Assembly: GCA_027494035.1 (NCBI GenBank)
Contig: JAOSJQ010000001.1
Span: 868,001-932,000, forward strand
Reading direction: 5' to 3'
From: UTCFX2 sp002050125
GTDB lineage: Bacteria; Chloroflexota; Anaerolineae; Anaerolineales; UBA4823
DNA: 64,000 bases
The position numbers and the translations under genes were made by a program. The notes beneath the pieces are model-generated. The model saw only the letters and a program-made list of their open reading frames with translations. It did no database searches and had not been told where the DNA came from. Positions 8,703 through 18,537 of this stretch are shown here, piece after piece. Numbering within the stretch: position 1 is the first letter of the stretch; the number at the start of each line of letters is the position of its first letter.

Positions 8703-9467
8703 ATGGAAGCTGCAGAAATCCTGGTTATTGAAGACGATTATCTGGTAGCGCGCACGATCGAGCGCAGCCTGAAAGGCGACGAGTTTCACACCACCCTCGC
8801 CAGCCGCGGCGAGAAGGGCATCTTCATCGCCCGCCAGTCGCCCCCACATTTGATCATATTGGACATCGTTATGCCCGATATGGACGGCTACCAGGTTTGC
8901 CGGACGCTGCGCGCCGACCCGCAACTTGCCAAGGTCCCGATCCTCTTTCTGACCGCCCGGGTGAAACCGCAAGACCGCATCGAGGGTTTCAAGGTCGGCG
9001 CGGACGACTATCTCTGCAAACCTTTCAATGTGGACGAATTGATCCTGCGGGTCAGAGCAATCCTGCGCCGGACGCGCAAACCCGCCCCGGCGCTGGCGGA
9101 GGCGGCTGAGAAAGGTGGAACCTCCGAACCTCCGCCCCACTGTATAAAACTGGACGATTATCTGCTCGACACGCGCAGCTTTGAACTGCACATCCCGGGG
9201 CGGGAAAAAATCCGCCTTACCCCGCTCCAGTTTGACCTGCTGTACCATCTGATGACCCATCCGGGGCAGTCCTTCTCACCCAACCGCCTGCTCGATGAAG
9301 TCTGGGATTACCCTTCCGGCAGAGGCAGCCCCGACCTGGTGCGCGTGCACATAAAAACGTTGCGCGAGCGGATCGAGACCGACCCCGCCGCCCCGGCGTT
9401 TATCCGCACCGTCCCTGGCAAAGGTTATTCAGTTGGCAGCCTGCCTGAAACGGGAGATCAAGGTTAG
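8703..9467 (+). CDS. OmpR/PhoB-type response regulator
   Basis: Residues 5-120 are a receiver with the acidic pair in IEDDY, phospho-acceptor Asp in LIILDIVMPDMDGYQ, the Thr in FLTARV and the conserved Lys in DDYLCKPF. After a linker, residues 145-245 form a winged-helix DNA-binding domain (LTPLQFDLLYHLMTHPGQ ... VRVHIKTLRERIE ... TVPGKGYSV). It is a transcription factor activated by phosphorylation. It sits between two sensor proteins in a tight operon (gaps of 3 and 9 bases); the intact kinase downstream is its likely donor. Confidence 0.93.
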   Translation: MEAAEILVIEDDYLVARTIERSLKGDEFHTTLASRGEKGIFIARQSPPHLIILDIVMPDMDGYQVCRTLRADPQLAKVPILFLTARVKPQDRIEGFKVGADDYLCKPFNVDELILRVRAILRRTRKPAPALAEAAEKGGTSEPPPHCIKLDDYLLDTRSFELHIPGREKIRLTPLQFDLLYHLMTHPGQSFSPNRLLDEVWDYPSGRGSPDLVRVHIKTLRERIETDPAAPAFIRTVPGKGYSVGSLPETGDQG

Positions 9468-9476
9468 AATCAAGCG

Positions 9477-11129
9477 ATGACGCGCGCACGACCCGCCCCC
9501 GATCCACAGTCTGAAACGCAGGCTCGCCGGCTGCGTGAGACGACCTGCCTCCAGAGCGAGCTGGCAGAGCTGACGCTGCAGGCGGATCTGGAGGGTTTGC
9601 ACCGGCGCGTGATCGAAGGCGTGCGCAGCCTGCTCGATAGCGAATCAGCGATCCTGGTGCTGGCTGAAGACCGCAATCCGGGTTGGCTCACTTACAAAAC
9701 CCTCGACGAACAGTCCGGCTGGGCGTTTCAGCTCCAGCCGGATGAAGGCCGCGGACCGGTCAGCGACTGCCTGCGCTCCGGAAATGTGATCAACCTGGAA
9801 GGCAGTTCGGTTCAGATCAACTTCGATCCATCCTGCACCGGCGAGACCCCGATCCAGGCGCGTTCGCTCATCGCCGCGCCGCTCAAAACGAGCGGCGTGA
9901 CGCTCGGAGCGATTCTGGCGGTCAACTGCAGCCGGGAGCACTACAGCGCCTCGGACGAGGAACTGATAACCGCGCTGGCGTCCACCGCAGCCAGCGCCAT
10001 GCAGACCGTTCGATTAATCCAGGAATACCGGGTCAGCCGGGCGGACCTCGAAGCGGGCGGCTGGGAGCTGCTCGAATCGCACAACTTCCTGCGCGCCCTG
10101 TTCGACCATTTGCCGGTCAGCCTCTATATCATCGATGCGGACTACCAGCTCGTCGCCGTAAACCAGAAGCGGATCGCGCAAATGCCTGCGCCTGTTTCGG
10201 CGGAGGCTCTCAGCGGTCAGGTCTGTTATCGCGCGCTGTTCAACCGGGATGAACCCTGTATCGGCTGCCGCGCCCACGAGACGCTGGCGCAGGGTCTTAT
10301 CACCCAGCGCGAGGAGCGCCGCCGCAACGACCGGGAAGAGGTCAGCGATTGGGAGATCAGCAGCTACCCAATCCGGGACGACGCGGGCGCGGTCAGTCAA
10401 GTCATGCTGTTCGAACAGGATGTGACCGAAAAACGGCGCTTGGAGGCGATCCTGGTCCAATCCGAAAAGCTGGCTGCGGTGGGTCAACTGGCGGCTGGCG
10501 TCGCACATGAGATCAATAACCCGCTCACCGCGATCATTGCTAACGCCCAGATTCTCCAGCGCGAGCTCCCAGCCGGCTCCGACTTACAAGAATCGGTTGA
10601 TCTGATCGCGCGCGCCGGGGCGCGCGCCGCTCAAGTCGTGCGCAACCTGCTCGATTTTGCCCGCAAGGAAGAATACCGCCTGCGTCCAACCGACATCAAT
10701 CTGACTGTAGAGCGCGCGGTCGAGCTGGTTCAACACGAATTGCTGGCACACGGCATCCAACTCCGGCTGGATCTCGATCCGAAGCTTCCTACGCTTCTTG
10801 CCAGCCCGGATCACCTGCAGAGCGTCTGGCTGAACCTGATCCTCAACGCAATCGACTCGCTCGAGAAGACGCCGGGCTGGATCTCAGTTTCGACCCGCAA
10901 AAAGCACCGCGAGATCCAGGTCGTCGTGGCTGATAACGGAAAGGGAGTTCCAGCGGAACACATAGACCGCATCTTCGAACCCTTTTACACCACAAAATCT
11001 CCCGGTCGAGGCACCGGATTGGGTCTCTCGGTCAGCAACCGGATTGTCAAACAGCACGGCGGTCACATCCAGCTCGAGAGCCAGCCAGGGCAGGGCAGCG
11101 CTTTTACCGTCATCTTGTCAGTTCCCTGA
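9477..11129 (+). CDS. GAF-PAS sensor histidine kinase (intact)
   Basis: The 550-residue cytoplasmic kinase has a GAF domain at about 50-185, a PAS domain at about 205-320 that carries a CxxC (EPCIGCRAHE) and could bind metal or sense redox, a HisKA helix pair with VAHEINNPLT, and a complete HATPase (NLILNAIDSLEK, DNGKGVP, GRGTGLGLSVS). It has no membrane segment, so it senses something inside the cell. It is the likely kinase for the adjacent regulator and perhaps for the receiver of the degenerate kinase. There is no Shine-Dalgarno; TAGAAT at 9465-9470 stands six bases before the ATG, so an internal leaderless promoter is possible. Confidence 0.92.
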   Translation: MTRARPAPDPQSETQARRLRETTCLQSELAELTLQADLEGLHRRVIEGVRSLLDSESAILVLAEDRNPGWLTYKTLDEQSGWAFQLQPDEGRGPVSDCLRSGNVINLEGSSVQINFDPSCTGETPIQARSLIAAPLKTSGVTLGAILAVNCSREHYSASDEELITALASTAASAMQTVRLIQEYRVSRADLEAGGWELLESHNFLRALFDHLPVSLYIIDADYQLVAVNQKRIAQMPAPVSAEALSGQVCYRALFNRDEPCIGCRAHETLAQGLITQREERRRNDREEVSDWEISSYPIRDDAGAVSQVMLFEQDVTEKRRLEAILVQSEKLAAVGQLAAGVAHEINNPLTAIIANAQILQRELPAGSDLQESVDLIARAGARAAQVVRNLLDFARKEEYRLRPTDINLTVERAVELVQHELLAHGIQLRLDLDPKLPTLLASPDHLQSVWLNLILNAIDSLEKTPGWISVSTRKKHREIQVVVADNGKGVPAEHIDRIFEPFYTTKSPGRGTGLGLSVSNRIVKQHGGHIQLESQPGQGSAFTVILSVP

Positions 11130-11150
11130 AGCAAGGCAAGCCGCCGGCGG

Positions 11151-11156
11151 TATAAT
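11151..11156 (+). promoter_or_regulatory. -10 box (TATAAT) before the acyl-CoA synthetase
   Basis: A perfect TATAAT lies 16 bases before the ATG at 11173. No convincing -35 is seen at 16-18 bases upstream and there is no Shine-Dalgarno, so the mRNA leader would be only about ten bases. Confidence 0.4.
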
Positions 11157-11172
11157 ATGACTCAGCAAATCC

Positions 11173-13293
11173 ATGGCATCCACCGCCTCTCTTGAACCCT
11201 TTTTTGCGCCGCGCGGCGTTGCGGTGATCGGCGCCTCTTCCGATCCGACCAAGCTGGGCTATGGGCTCGCCCGCAATCTGGTTCAAAGCAACTTCAAAGG
11301 CGCAGTCCATTTTGTCAACCCAAAAGGCGGCAGTCTGTTCGGACGAACGGTCTTTCCCGCCATCTCCGAAGCCCCCGACCCGCTTGACCTGGCGATTCTG
11401 CTGATCCCGGCTGGAGCCGTTCCGCAAACCCTGCAAGACTGCGGTCAGCGCGGCCTCAGAGCTGTCATCATCGGCTCGGGCGGTTTTCGCGAAACCGGTC
11501 CGCAAGGCGCCGCCCTCGAAGATGAATGTCTGCAGATTGCCCGTTCATTTGACATGCGCCTGATCGGTCCCAACTGCATTGGCTTGATCGACACCCACCT
11601 TCCGATCGACGCCACCTTTCTGCCGCCGCCGGGCCCGCTGCCGGGCGACGTTGCGTTTATTTCCCATTCTGGGGCGATTTGCGCGGCTGTGATCGATTGG
11701 GCGCGCGGCCACAGCTTTGGACTGTCGCTCCTGGTCAGCCTGGGCAATCAGGTTGATGTCAACGAAACCGACGTCCTACAGCCCATCGCGGAAGATCCCT
11801 TTACCAAAGTCCTCACGCTTTATCTCGAAGGCATTCGGGACGGCCGCCGCTTCGTGTCCGAGGCAGCCCGCATCACGCGCCAAAAGCCGGTCATCGCCCT
11901 CAAGGTGGGGCGTTTCGCCGGGGGCCGGCGCGCGGTCGCCTCGCACACTGGGGCGATGGCGGGTCAGGAAAGCGCTTACAACGCTGCCTTCCGCCGCGCC
12001 GGCGTGATCCGCGCCGAAACCAGTGAAGAGATGTTCGATTGGGCGCGCGCGCTGGCGTGGTGTCCGCCGCCAAAGGGGCGCAGCATCGCGATTTTAACCA
12101 ACGCCGGCGGTCCGGGCGTCACCGCGGCGGACGCCCTCGAAATCCACGGGATGCACCTGGCTGCGCTGAGCGAGGCGGCTATCCAGCAACTGCAGGCAGA
12201 GCTGCCCCCGGCTGCCAGCCTCGCCAACCCGGTGGACATGCTCGCCTCGGCTTCGCCAGAGCAGTACGCCCGCTGTCTGCAAATTCTGCTGGACGACCCC
12301 AACGTCCACGGCGTGATGGTCATCCTGCCGCCGCCGCCCATGTTCACCGCCGGAGCGGTAGCACGGGCAATCATTCCGGTCATCCACCACAGCGAAAAAC
12401 CGGTCATCGTTGCGCTGATGGGCGAACGGTTGATACAGGAAGCGGTCGAGCACCTGCGCGCGGCGCACGTTCCAGAATACCGCTTTCCCGAGCGCGCCGC
12501 CTCGGCGCTTGCCGCGCTGACCTGGCGCGCCGAATATCTCGCCCGCCTGGAACAGGCGCCCGAGCCGCCGCTCGACCTTGATAGAGCGCGCGCCCGCAGC
12601 CTCTTTCAAGCCAACCGCGCCTCCTTGATGCCCGGCGCCTGGCTGCCGGTAGAATTGCTCGAGGAGCTGCTCGCCTGCTACGGGATACAAATCCCTCAAT
12701 CCTCCCTGGCAAACTCGCCGGCTCAAGCCGTCGAGCAGGCGCGCCGGCTCAATTTTCCGGTCGCCCTCAAAATCGCCTCGGCAGATATCCCGCACAAATC
12801 TGATGTACACGGGGTGCTGTTGAACCTGTGGGATGAAAATGCAGTAGCGTCGGGCTACGCTCAGATCATCGAAAACGTCAACCGGGCTCATCCGGCAGCC
12901 CAGATCGCGGGGGTTACGATTCAGAAAATGCTCCCCACCGGTCAGGATCTGATCTTGGGCGCCTTGCAGGACCCCCAGTTCGGACCGCTGGTCATGTTCG
13001 GCGCCGGCGGAGTGGAGGCTGAGCAGCTCAAAGACACCGCCTTTGCGCTCGCCCCAATGAGCGCTGAGGAGGCGGATTACGTCATCGAGGGCACCTGGGC
13101 TGGGCGGCGGCTCTCCGGTTACCGCAATTTGCCCCCGGCGGACCGCGCGGCTGTCAGAGGGGCTTTGCTGCGCTTCAGCTTCTTTGCCGCCGATTTCCCC
13201 GAGCTGGCTGAGGTGGAGATCAATCCCTTGCGCGCCCTGACGGACGGGCAGGGCGCTTTCGCTCTCGATCTGCGCGCCCGGCTCAACGCTTGA
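11173..13293 (+). CDS. acyl-CoA/acetyl-CoA synthetase, ADP-forming (fused alpha-beta)
   Basis: This enzyme class converts an acyl-CoA, ADP and phosphate to the free acid, CoA and ATP, conserving energy in fermentation. The order in 706 residues is CoA-binding Rossmann domain (RGVAVIGASSDPTKLGYG), succinyl-CoA-ligase-like domains with the phospho-His candidate in FISHSGAICAAV and the loop ASHTGAMAG, then an ATP-grasp domain from about residue 490 (VALKIASADIPHKSDVHGV ... MFGAGGVEAE ... EINPLRAL). Archaeal enzymes have these on two chains; here they are fused as in many bacteria. Substrate preference cannot be read from sequence. The downstream mutase genes at 53-55 kb use acyl-CoA but are not linked to it. 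Confidence 0.9.
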   Translation: MASTASLEPFFAPRGVAVIGASSDPTKLGYGLARNLVQSNFKGAVHFVNPKGGSLFGRTVFPAISEAPDPLDLAILLIPAGAVPQTLQDCGQRGLRAVIIGSGGFRETGPQGAALEDECLQIARSFDMRLIGPNCIGLIDTHLPIDATFLPPPGPLPGDVAFISHSGAICAAVIDWARGHSFGLSLLVSLGNQVDVNETDVLQPIAEDPFTKVLTLYLEGIRDGRRFVSEAARITRQKPVIALKVGRFAGGRRAVASHTGAMAGQESAYNAAFRRAGVIRAETSEEMFDWARALAWCPPPKGRSIAILTNAGGPGVTAADALEIHGMHLAALSEAAIQQLQAELPPAASLANPVDMLASASPEQYARCLQILLDDPNVHGVMVILPPPPMFTAGAVARAIIPVIHHSEKPVIVALMGERLIQEAVEHLRAAHVPEYRFPERAASALAALTWRAEYLARLEQAPEPPLDLDRARARSLFQANRASLMPGAWLPVELLEELLACYGIQIPQSSLANSPAQAVEQARRLNFPVALKIASADIPHKSDVHGVLLNLWDENAVASGYAQIIENVNRAHPAAQIAGVTIQKMLPTGQDLILGALQDPQFGPLVMFGAGGVEAEQLKDTAFALAPMSAEEADYVIEGTWAGRRLSGYRNLPPADRAAVRGALLRFSFFAADFPELAEVEINPLRALTDGQGAFALDLRARLNA

Positions 13294-13392
13294 ACAACCG
13301 CTCAGTATTTGAACCTTATCCCAGCCGCGAAACTCGATTTGCCGGCTGGCTCGCTGCCGCTAAAAAAACCCCACCCTTGAAGGAAGGTTTCA

Positions 13393-14112
13393 ATGTCTCC
13401 TGGCTTCCAATACCACCCGGATCTCCTCGCCCGCTTTCCAGCAGTCTGCGGCGGCGTGATCCTGCTGCAAGATTTCGTTAACTGCCCGTCACCCTCAGCC
13501 TTGCTCGAGACTTACCTGGCAGAGCAAAGCCGGGTAGCCGCGCAGATCGGTGAAAAACCGCTCAGTGAGATCCCCGCCCTGGCTGCCTGGCGCGGCGCTT
13601 TCCGCCAGTTTGGGGTGGATCCTACCAAATACCGCAGCGCGGCTGAATCGCTGCTGCGCCGCCTGACAAAGAAAGGGGATATCCCCTCCATCAACACGCT
13701 GGTTGACCTGTGCAACCTGATCAGCATTCGTTGGGCGCTGCCAGTCGCGGCTTTCGACCTCCGCCAGCTCACCAGACCGATCACTGTGCATTTTGCCCGC
13801 GGATCAGAAAACTTCACCGCCCATGACGCCCCCGAACCCGAACAGCCTGCTCCGGGCGAGGTGATTTTCAGCGATCCAGCCGGTCTGGTCGCCGCGCGCC
13901 GCTGGTGCTGGAAGCAGTCCGCCGAGAGCGTCGTAGATCTGGACACCACCGCCGCGCTCATCACAATCGAAGCTCAGCACCCCGCCGGCGCGGTCGATGT
14001 CCAAGATGCGCTGGACACCCTGGCAGAGCTCCTTGGAAAATACCTCGCAGGAAATATCCAATCCGGCGCGATTGATAAAAAGAACCCTTCGTTTTTCGCA
14101 GACACCGTTTGA
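13393..14112 (+). CDS. free-standing B3/B4 (tRNA-binding-like) domain protein
   Basis: The 239-residue protein matches the B3/B4 domain otherwise found as the editing part of the phenylalanyl-tRNA synthetase beta chain: WRGAFRQFGVDPTKYRSAAESLLRR followed by LVDLCNLISIRWALPVAAFDL. Stand-alone members are common and could remove mischarged amino acids, but their substrate is mostly unproven. Start ATG at 13393 follows AAGGAAGG. It stands alone between the acyl-CoA synthetase and the convergent M20 peptidase gene. Confidence 0.8.
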   Translation: MSPGFQYHPDLLARFPAVCGGVILLQDFVNCPSPSALLETYLAEQSRVAAQIGEKPLSEIPALAAWRGAFRQFGVDPTKYRSAAESLLRRLTKKGDIPSINTLVDLCNLISIRWALPVAAFDLRQLTRPITVHFARGSENFTAHDAPEPEQPAPGEVIFSDPAGLVAARRWCWKQSAESVVDLDTTAALITIEAQHPAGAVDVQDALDTLAELLGKYLAGNIQSGAIDKKNPSFFADTV

Positions 14113-14156
14113 AGGCAGGCGTCTCGGGATATAAACCCCACTCTCCCCCGTAAGGA

Positions 14157-15282
14157 TTAACTGCTCAGTTCCTCAAACGCCCCCAACGCCACGTCGACCA
14201 GTTGCCCAAGCCCCTGGGCGAGCGGCGGGGTGTTGATATATTCATTCGTGGTGTGCGCGCCAAACCCGGTCGAAAGCCCAATCGTAATTGCCGGCAAGCC
14301 CTGGCTGAGCGGCACGTTCGCATCCGTCGATCCAATTGTCAGGTTAGGCTGCGTGCCCTGTTTTTGCAGGGCGCGCTTCGCCACCCGCACCAGCGGGTGG
14401 TTGGAGGCGAGCTTTCCAGCCGGACGCCGCCCGATCAGTTCCAGCGCAACCCGGACGCCGGGTTTCTCGGCTGCTGCGACAGCCCGCTCGACCTGCCGCA
14501 CCAGACCCGCCAACGTCTCCGCGCCCTCGGAGCGCAGATCCAGTTCCAGGCGCGCCTCCGGGGCAATGGTGTTGATGCTCGTCCCGCCGGAGATCACGCC
14601 CACGTTCAGCGTGGAGCGCGGCTTGGCAGGCGCGTGAATGGCGGTGATCCTGGTGATCAGCTCAGCCAACTCGTGGATCGCCGAATGCCGCCCGTAATCG
14701 ACCCAGGAATGCCCGCCCTCCGTGCGCACTGTGATCCGGTAGCGCTGGACGCCCAGCGCCCGGTGATAAACCTGTCCGAAAGCCATGCCTTCCAGAATCA
14801 GGTAAGCCAGCGGCTCGTCTTTGAAACGCTCGACCACCGCCCGAATGCCGCGCAGATCGCCCAGTCCCTCTTCGCCGACGTTTGCCACGAGCCACAGGTC
14901 GCCTGGCAGTCCGGGGCTGGTCGCCGCGTTCCTGGCGCAGCGCCCACAGCAAGCCGAACAACCCCGCCACCCCGAGCGAATTATCGCCGATCCCGGGTCC
15001 GAAGATCCGGTCAGCCTCGCGCCGCACCTTCAGGTCGGTGTCAAACGGAAAGACAGTATCGAGATGCGCGGACACCACCAGCGGTTTTGATCTGCCGCTC
15101 CCTGGCAAACAGGCAAAGACGTTCCCCAGCGCATCCAGCGAAACAGCCTCAAGACCCTCGACTGCGAAGCGCTGGCGCACGAACTCCGCCCGCTGCGCTT
15201 CTCCAAACGGCGGCGCGGGGATTTGTTGGATCGTTACCGCCAGATCCAGCACCCGCGCCGATAAAGAAGCGTCGATTCCCAT
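14157..15282 (-). CDS. M20-family metallopeptidase/deacylase, one-base frameshift
   Basis: The M20 family (ArgE, DapE, peptidase T) uses two zinc ions to cleave amide bonds. The first part, from the ATG at 15282, has VSAHLDTVFP and GIGDNSLG, supplying the metal His and Asp; the second part begins LVANVGEEGLGDLRG, supplying the catalytic and metal Glu, followed by the dimerisation lid and a C-terminal catalytic half with GAHTTNEY. The two are joined if one base is removed from the four-base run at 14913-14916 (reading QPGLPGDLWLV). I treat the gene as intact, about 375 residues. It starts four bases after the PfkB kinase stop, so they are one operon. The substrate is unknown. Confidence 0.85.
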
Positions 15283-15286
15283 GCCG

Positions 15287-16308
15287 CTACACCTTTCGCG
15301 CCATCTGGCGCAGTGATTCGAGCCTCGCCAGGTTTAGCCCGGGCAGAGCGTCCAGCGCGTAGGTCGCCAGGTTGCCTTCCACAACCAGCGAAGCCGCAAT
15401 ATTCCCGTACAATACCGCTTCGAGTGGATCGTAAGTGCGCCGGTAGCCCGCCAGAAACCCTCCACAGAACGCGTCCCCTGCGCCGATCGGATTGGCAAAG
15501 CGCGCCGGATAGGGAGGCACCTCCCAGCGGCTGCGGGTCGCGGCGTCGTAGAGCAGCTGGCCGCGCGCCCCGCATTTGATCACGATGAATTCGCACCCAT
15601 ACGACGCCAGCGCCTCAGCCATCTCCCACAGATCGTGGGTGCGGTTCTGAAACAGCATCCGTACCTCTTCTTCCGCGGGCAGGAACGCCGTCAAGCCGGT
15701 CAGCAGCGCGGGGATATCGCCCCAACAAGCGGGGTTCATGTAGCCTGGCGAGGGATCGAGCGTGATCGTGGCAATGTCCGACTGGCGCATCAGCGCCGGC
15801 AGCAGGCTGTGGGTCAGGTAATCCAGCGGGCAGAAATGGGCTGCGTTGGCGCTCAGATATTCCTTCGGGATGTCCGCCTGGCGCAGCGAGAAAGGCTGCA
15901 TCTGTGTCCGGCTGTCGATTGATATTCCATTGGAAGGCTTATAACCTAACAGCGCTTTGGGAAAAGGCAGCCCGGCGCGGGCAAAATGAGCCACCGGGTC
16001 GTCAAACGCACGGGTGTAGCGATCGATGATCGCGGTGAAAAAGCGCAGATCCAGCGCCTGCGGAAAGATCTTCACGCCGCGCACATCCAAACCGGATTGT
16101 TCGAAGGCGCTTAACCAGTCGTGGGGATAGTCTTCGCCTACCCGCGCCACAATTGCGGGAGGAGGCTGCGGTTCCCAGACTGCCAGCCCCACCGCGGCGT
16201 ACAGGGCGCTGCCACCCGGAATATCCAACAGCGGCTCGCCATCCGGGAGCAAAACATATTCACGCAGCAACCGTCCCAGCACCAAATAGCGGGGGTGGAT
16301 TTCTCCAT
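15287..16308 (-). CDS. PfkB-family carbohydrate/nucleoside kinase; probable start-proximal frameshift
   Basis: The ribokinase-type fold is shown by the N-terminal GGSALYAAVGLA loop and the C-terminal FANPIGAGDAFCGGFLAGY, whose Asp is the catalytic base (anion hole GAGD). The uninterrupted frame begins only at a TTG (16285). One base missing from the G5 run at 16291-16295 would connect it to the ATG at 16308, giving MEKSTPRYLVLGRLLREY, a normal PfkB beginning. The protein lacks clear markers for a specific sugar. It is followed four bases later by the M20 hydrolase, so the pair may handle a modified sugar or nucleoside. Family is certain, substrate unknown. Confidence 0.8.
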
Positions 16309-16444
16309 ACGCGGGATTATCCGTCAGATCCGTTGAAATCAGGAAAATCTGCTTTGACCAGTCCTCAGCCGTTGCCGGAAAAACATCCTCCAGCGCTGGC
16401 TCGACCGCCTGGTTTTCCCATCCTGCCGCGCTTTGCTGCCCGGT

Positions 16445-16660
16445 TCACAAGCTCGCGATGCTGCGCAGCAATCCGAGAACTAAAACCCCGATCTTCACGC
16501 CCTCTCCAAGGGAGATTTCCGGCGAGGCGTCATCTTCGTTTCTTTGGATCAACAAATATGTTGCCGCCACTCCTACGACAGCTCCGATGACGCCTCCAAT
16601 CACCAGCGCCTTCGGTTTCCAGTCGTCTGCCGGAATGATTTCCACATTTTCTGCGCTCAT
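16445..16660 (-). CDS. small two-helix membrane protein, unknown
   Basis: A 71-residue protein with two hydrophobic helices (ALVIGGVIGAVVGVAATYLL and VKIGVLVLGLLRSIASL) separated by an acidic loop. The first helix is glycine-zipper-like. GGGAGAGA stands before the ATG. It is not recognised as a named family. Confidence 0.6.
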   Translation of the reverse strand: MSAENVEIIPADDWKPKALVIGGVIGAVVGVAATYLLIQRNEDDASPEISLGEGVKIGVLVLGLLRSIASL

Positions 16661-16744
16661 GGGTCTCTCCCTTATTTACATCTCGAATTAATCACATCCG
16701 CAGATGCTCGACAAACTTATCTCTGGATCATGCGGCTGGCGAAT

Positions 16745-17188
16745 CTATTTCCGGACGATCTGGCGTCCCAGCGCGCGCGCCGAAGCCTCAAACGATTTGA
16801 GGCGCAGAACCGGCTCAACCGCTCGGTCCTCTGCCTGATGCACGTACCGACCGATCAGGATCAGCCCATTCAATAACCTCAGGCTATAACGCGGCAGCAC
16901 CTGGATCAGTTTTACAGTCGCGTAGATGCTCGCTGCCAGCGTCACGAATGTGAACAACGTCACCAACATCACAGGCGTGATCAGCCAGATGATCGAAATG
17001 TCCGCCCAGCGGCTGGTCTCGCCGCCGCCCAATGTGAAGCTGAGCCCGGCAAAAACCAGCAGCGCCAGGCTCCCAAGCACAAGCGGAACGCTGATCTGCC
17101 AGAGCGCTTCCTTGCGGTGCCTTGCATGTGCGAGCGGGTTGCGCTCGCGTTTGGCTTCTACACTGCGGGTCGTATTTTTCATCTGCAT
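16745..17188 (-). CDS. membrane protein of unknown function
   Basis: About 147 residues: a basic N terminus, two strong membrane segments (SVPLVLGSLALLVFAGLSFTL and IIWLITPVMLVTLFTFVTLAASIYATVKLI) and a basic amphipathic tail. The frame is open back to a TTG overlapping the hpt stop codon (17230-17232), but the ATG at 17188 (MQMKN) is a more credible start. It lies directly downstream of hpt on the same strand and may be co-transcribed. No family recognised. Confidence 0.55.
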   Translation of the reverse strand: MQMKNTTRSVEAKRERNPLAHARHRKEALWQISVPLVLGSLALLVFAGLSFTLGGGETSRWADISIIWLITPVMLVTLFTFVTLAASIYATVKLIQVLPRYSLRLLNGLILIGRYVHQAEDRAVEPVLRLKSFEASARALGRQIVRK

Positions 17189-17229
17189 TTCTATATTTAT
17201 TTTAGCATGGATTGCCGCGATTGATTCGC

Positions 17230-17772
17230 TCAACGGGTATAAGCTTCCGGTTTTAACTCAGCCACATAGGGCAGCGTTCGAAAGCGATCCGCAAAATCCA
17301 ACCCATAGCCCACAACCCAAACGTCCGGGATATCAAACCCCAGATAATCCAGCGGCACATCCGTTTGGGCGCGGATTTTGCGCACCAGGGCGCAGGTTCG
17401 CAGCGAGGCGGGGGAACGCCCTTTCAGCACCCGGTGCAGATAAGAAAGCGTGTGCCCGGTATCGACGATGTCTTCGACGATCAGGACGTGTTGGTCTTCG
17501 ATCGGCTCGCGCAGGTCCATCAGGATCCTCACCGCGCCCGATTCGGTCGTCTTGCCATAGCTGGAGAGCGCCATAAAATCAACCACATGCGGGATGCTCA
17601 GCGCACGGGTCAGGTCCGCCATAAAGATGAACGCCCCCTTCAAGATCCCGACCATATACAGACGCTTGCCGCGATAATCTTTCGAGATCTGGTCAGCCAA
17701 TTCCTGGACCCGTTTTTGAATTTCCTCGGGGGCGATTAAAACTCGCTTAATATCACTCGGTAATTCACCCAT
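17230..17772 (-). CDS. hpt: hypoxanthine phosphoribosyltransferase
   Basis: The enzyme salvages hypoxanthine or guanine with PRPP to IMP or GMP. The PRPP loop VLIVEDIVDTGHTL and the N-terminal GILKGAFIFMADL (PPi loop) are typical of bacterial Hpt, as is the C-terminal VVGYGLDFADRFRTLPYVAEL. The ATG at 17772 (MGELPSDIKRVL) is preferred over the open frame back to 17853 because GAGGAGAGA precedes it and it matches the family length of about 180 residues. Together with guaB at 23.4 kb it supports purine salvage. Confidence 0.95.
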   Translation of the reverse strand: MGELPSDIKRVLIAPEEIQKRVQELADQISKDYRGKRLYMVGILKGAFIFMADLTRALSIPHVVDFMALSSYGKTTESGAVRILMDLREPIEDQHVLIVEDIVDTGHTLSYLHRVLKGRSPASLRTCALVRKIRAQTDVPLDYLGFDIPDVWVVGYGLDFADRFRTLPYVAELKPEAYTR

Positions 17773-18035
17773 TTTGCACTCTCTCCTCAGCCGCGAAAAT
17801 GTGGGGAGGTCGATCTCAGCCGCTTGCAGCTTTACATTTCTGAACCCATCCACCCTTAACCAATTTTACCTTAAATACCCCAAGCCTCGGCGCAAGTAGA
17901 TCTAGAGTAGTTATTTGCTCGAGCGCGCTGCCTGAAATCGCACAGCTTTCGGCTGGGTTGTTATAATCCAGTGCATACCGTTGCGGCGCGCGGCTGCGAT
18001 GCACGACCGCGGCGCGTAATAATGGAGACTTAAAG

Positions 18036-18446
18036 GTGAGTTATCAACTGGTCAACCAGAACCATCCTGATAATCAAATTCGGATGAACAACTGGACCTG
18101 GTACGGCGTTCTAAAACTGGCGCTTAAATATGGCTGGAACCCGCGCGGTGCGGTAGAACCTGAAAGGTTGGAGTTGGCTGGTCTTTCTGCGGGCAATGGA
18201 CGCCCCAAAAATGGCGACTATTGGGGAAAGGAGCCCCGTCTGGTATTGTTTGAGGATGCGCTGAACCTGGGGGATGCCCTGGAGGAAGCCTTCATTAAAT
18301 ATGAGCCGGTGCGGCTGCCATCGCTGCACCCCTTTCACCTTGCGGGTGAAAACGGCGGCGCTGATAGCCAGCCGCCCGCACTCGGGGTGATCCAACTCAT
18401 GATCAGCTTCTGCCACGCGGGCGCGTTTCTGATCGAACCCGGCTGA
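18036..18446 (+). CDS. hypothetical protein, 136 residues
   Basis: It starts at GTG (18036) after GGAGACTTAAAG. The sequence is soluble, rich in Trp/Tyr near the start (NNWTWYGVLKLALKYGWNPRG) and has an acidic middle (VLFEDALNLGDALEEAFIKY). A TATAAT at 17962-17967 could be its -10 box. It is flanked by hpt (divergent) and the YifB-type ATPase (same direction, 91 bases on). I do not recognise the family. Confidence 0.6.
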   Translation: MSYQLVNQNHPDNQIRMNNWTWYGVLKLALKYGWNPRGAVEPERLELAGLSAGNGRPKNGDYWGKEPRLVLFEDALNLGDALEEAFIKYEPVRLPSLHPFHLAGENGGADSQPPALGVIQLMISFCHAGAFLIEPG

Positions 18447-18502
18447 GCGATCGGTCCAGTTGACCCGGGATCCGCCCAACCGCGGCAGACGAATAGATTC
18501 CA

Positions 18503-18531
18503 TTGACATTTTAGACCTCCCCTTCTAAACT
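18503..18531 (+). promoter_or_regulatory. promoter of the YifB/ComM gene, leaderless layout
   Basis: TTGACA (18503-18508), exactly 17 bases, then TAAACT (18526-18531). The -10 ends six bases before the ATG at 18538, so transcription should start at or beside the start codon. No Shine-Dalgarno is present. Confidence 0.65.
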
Positions 18532-18537
18532 AGAGCC

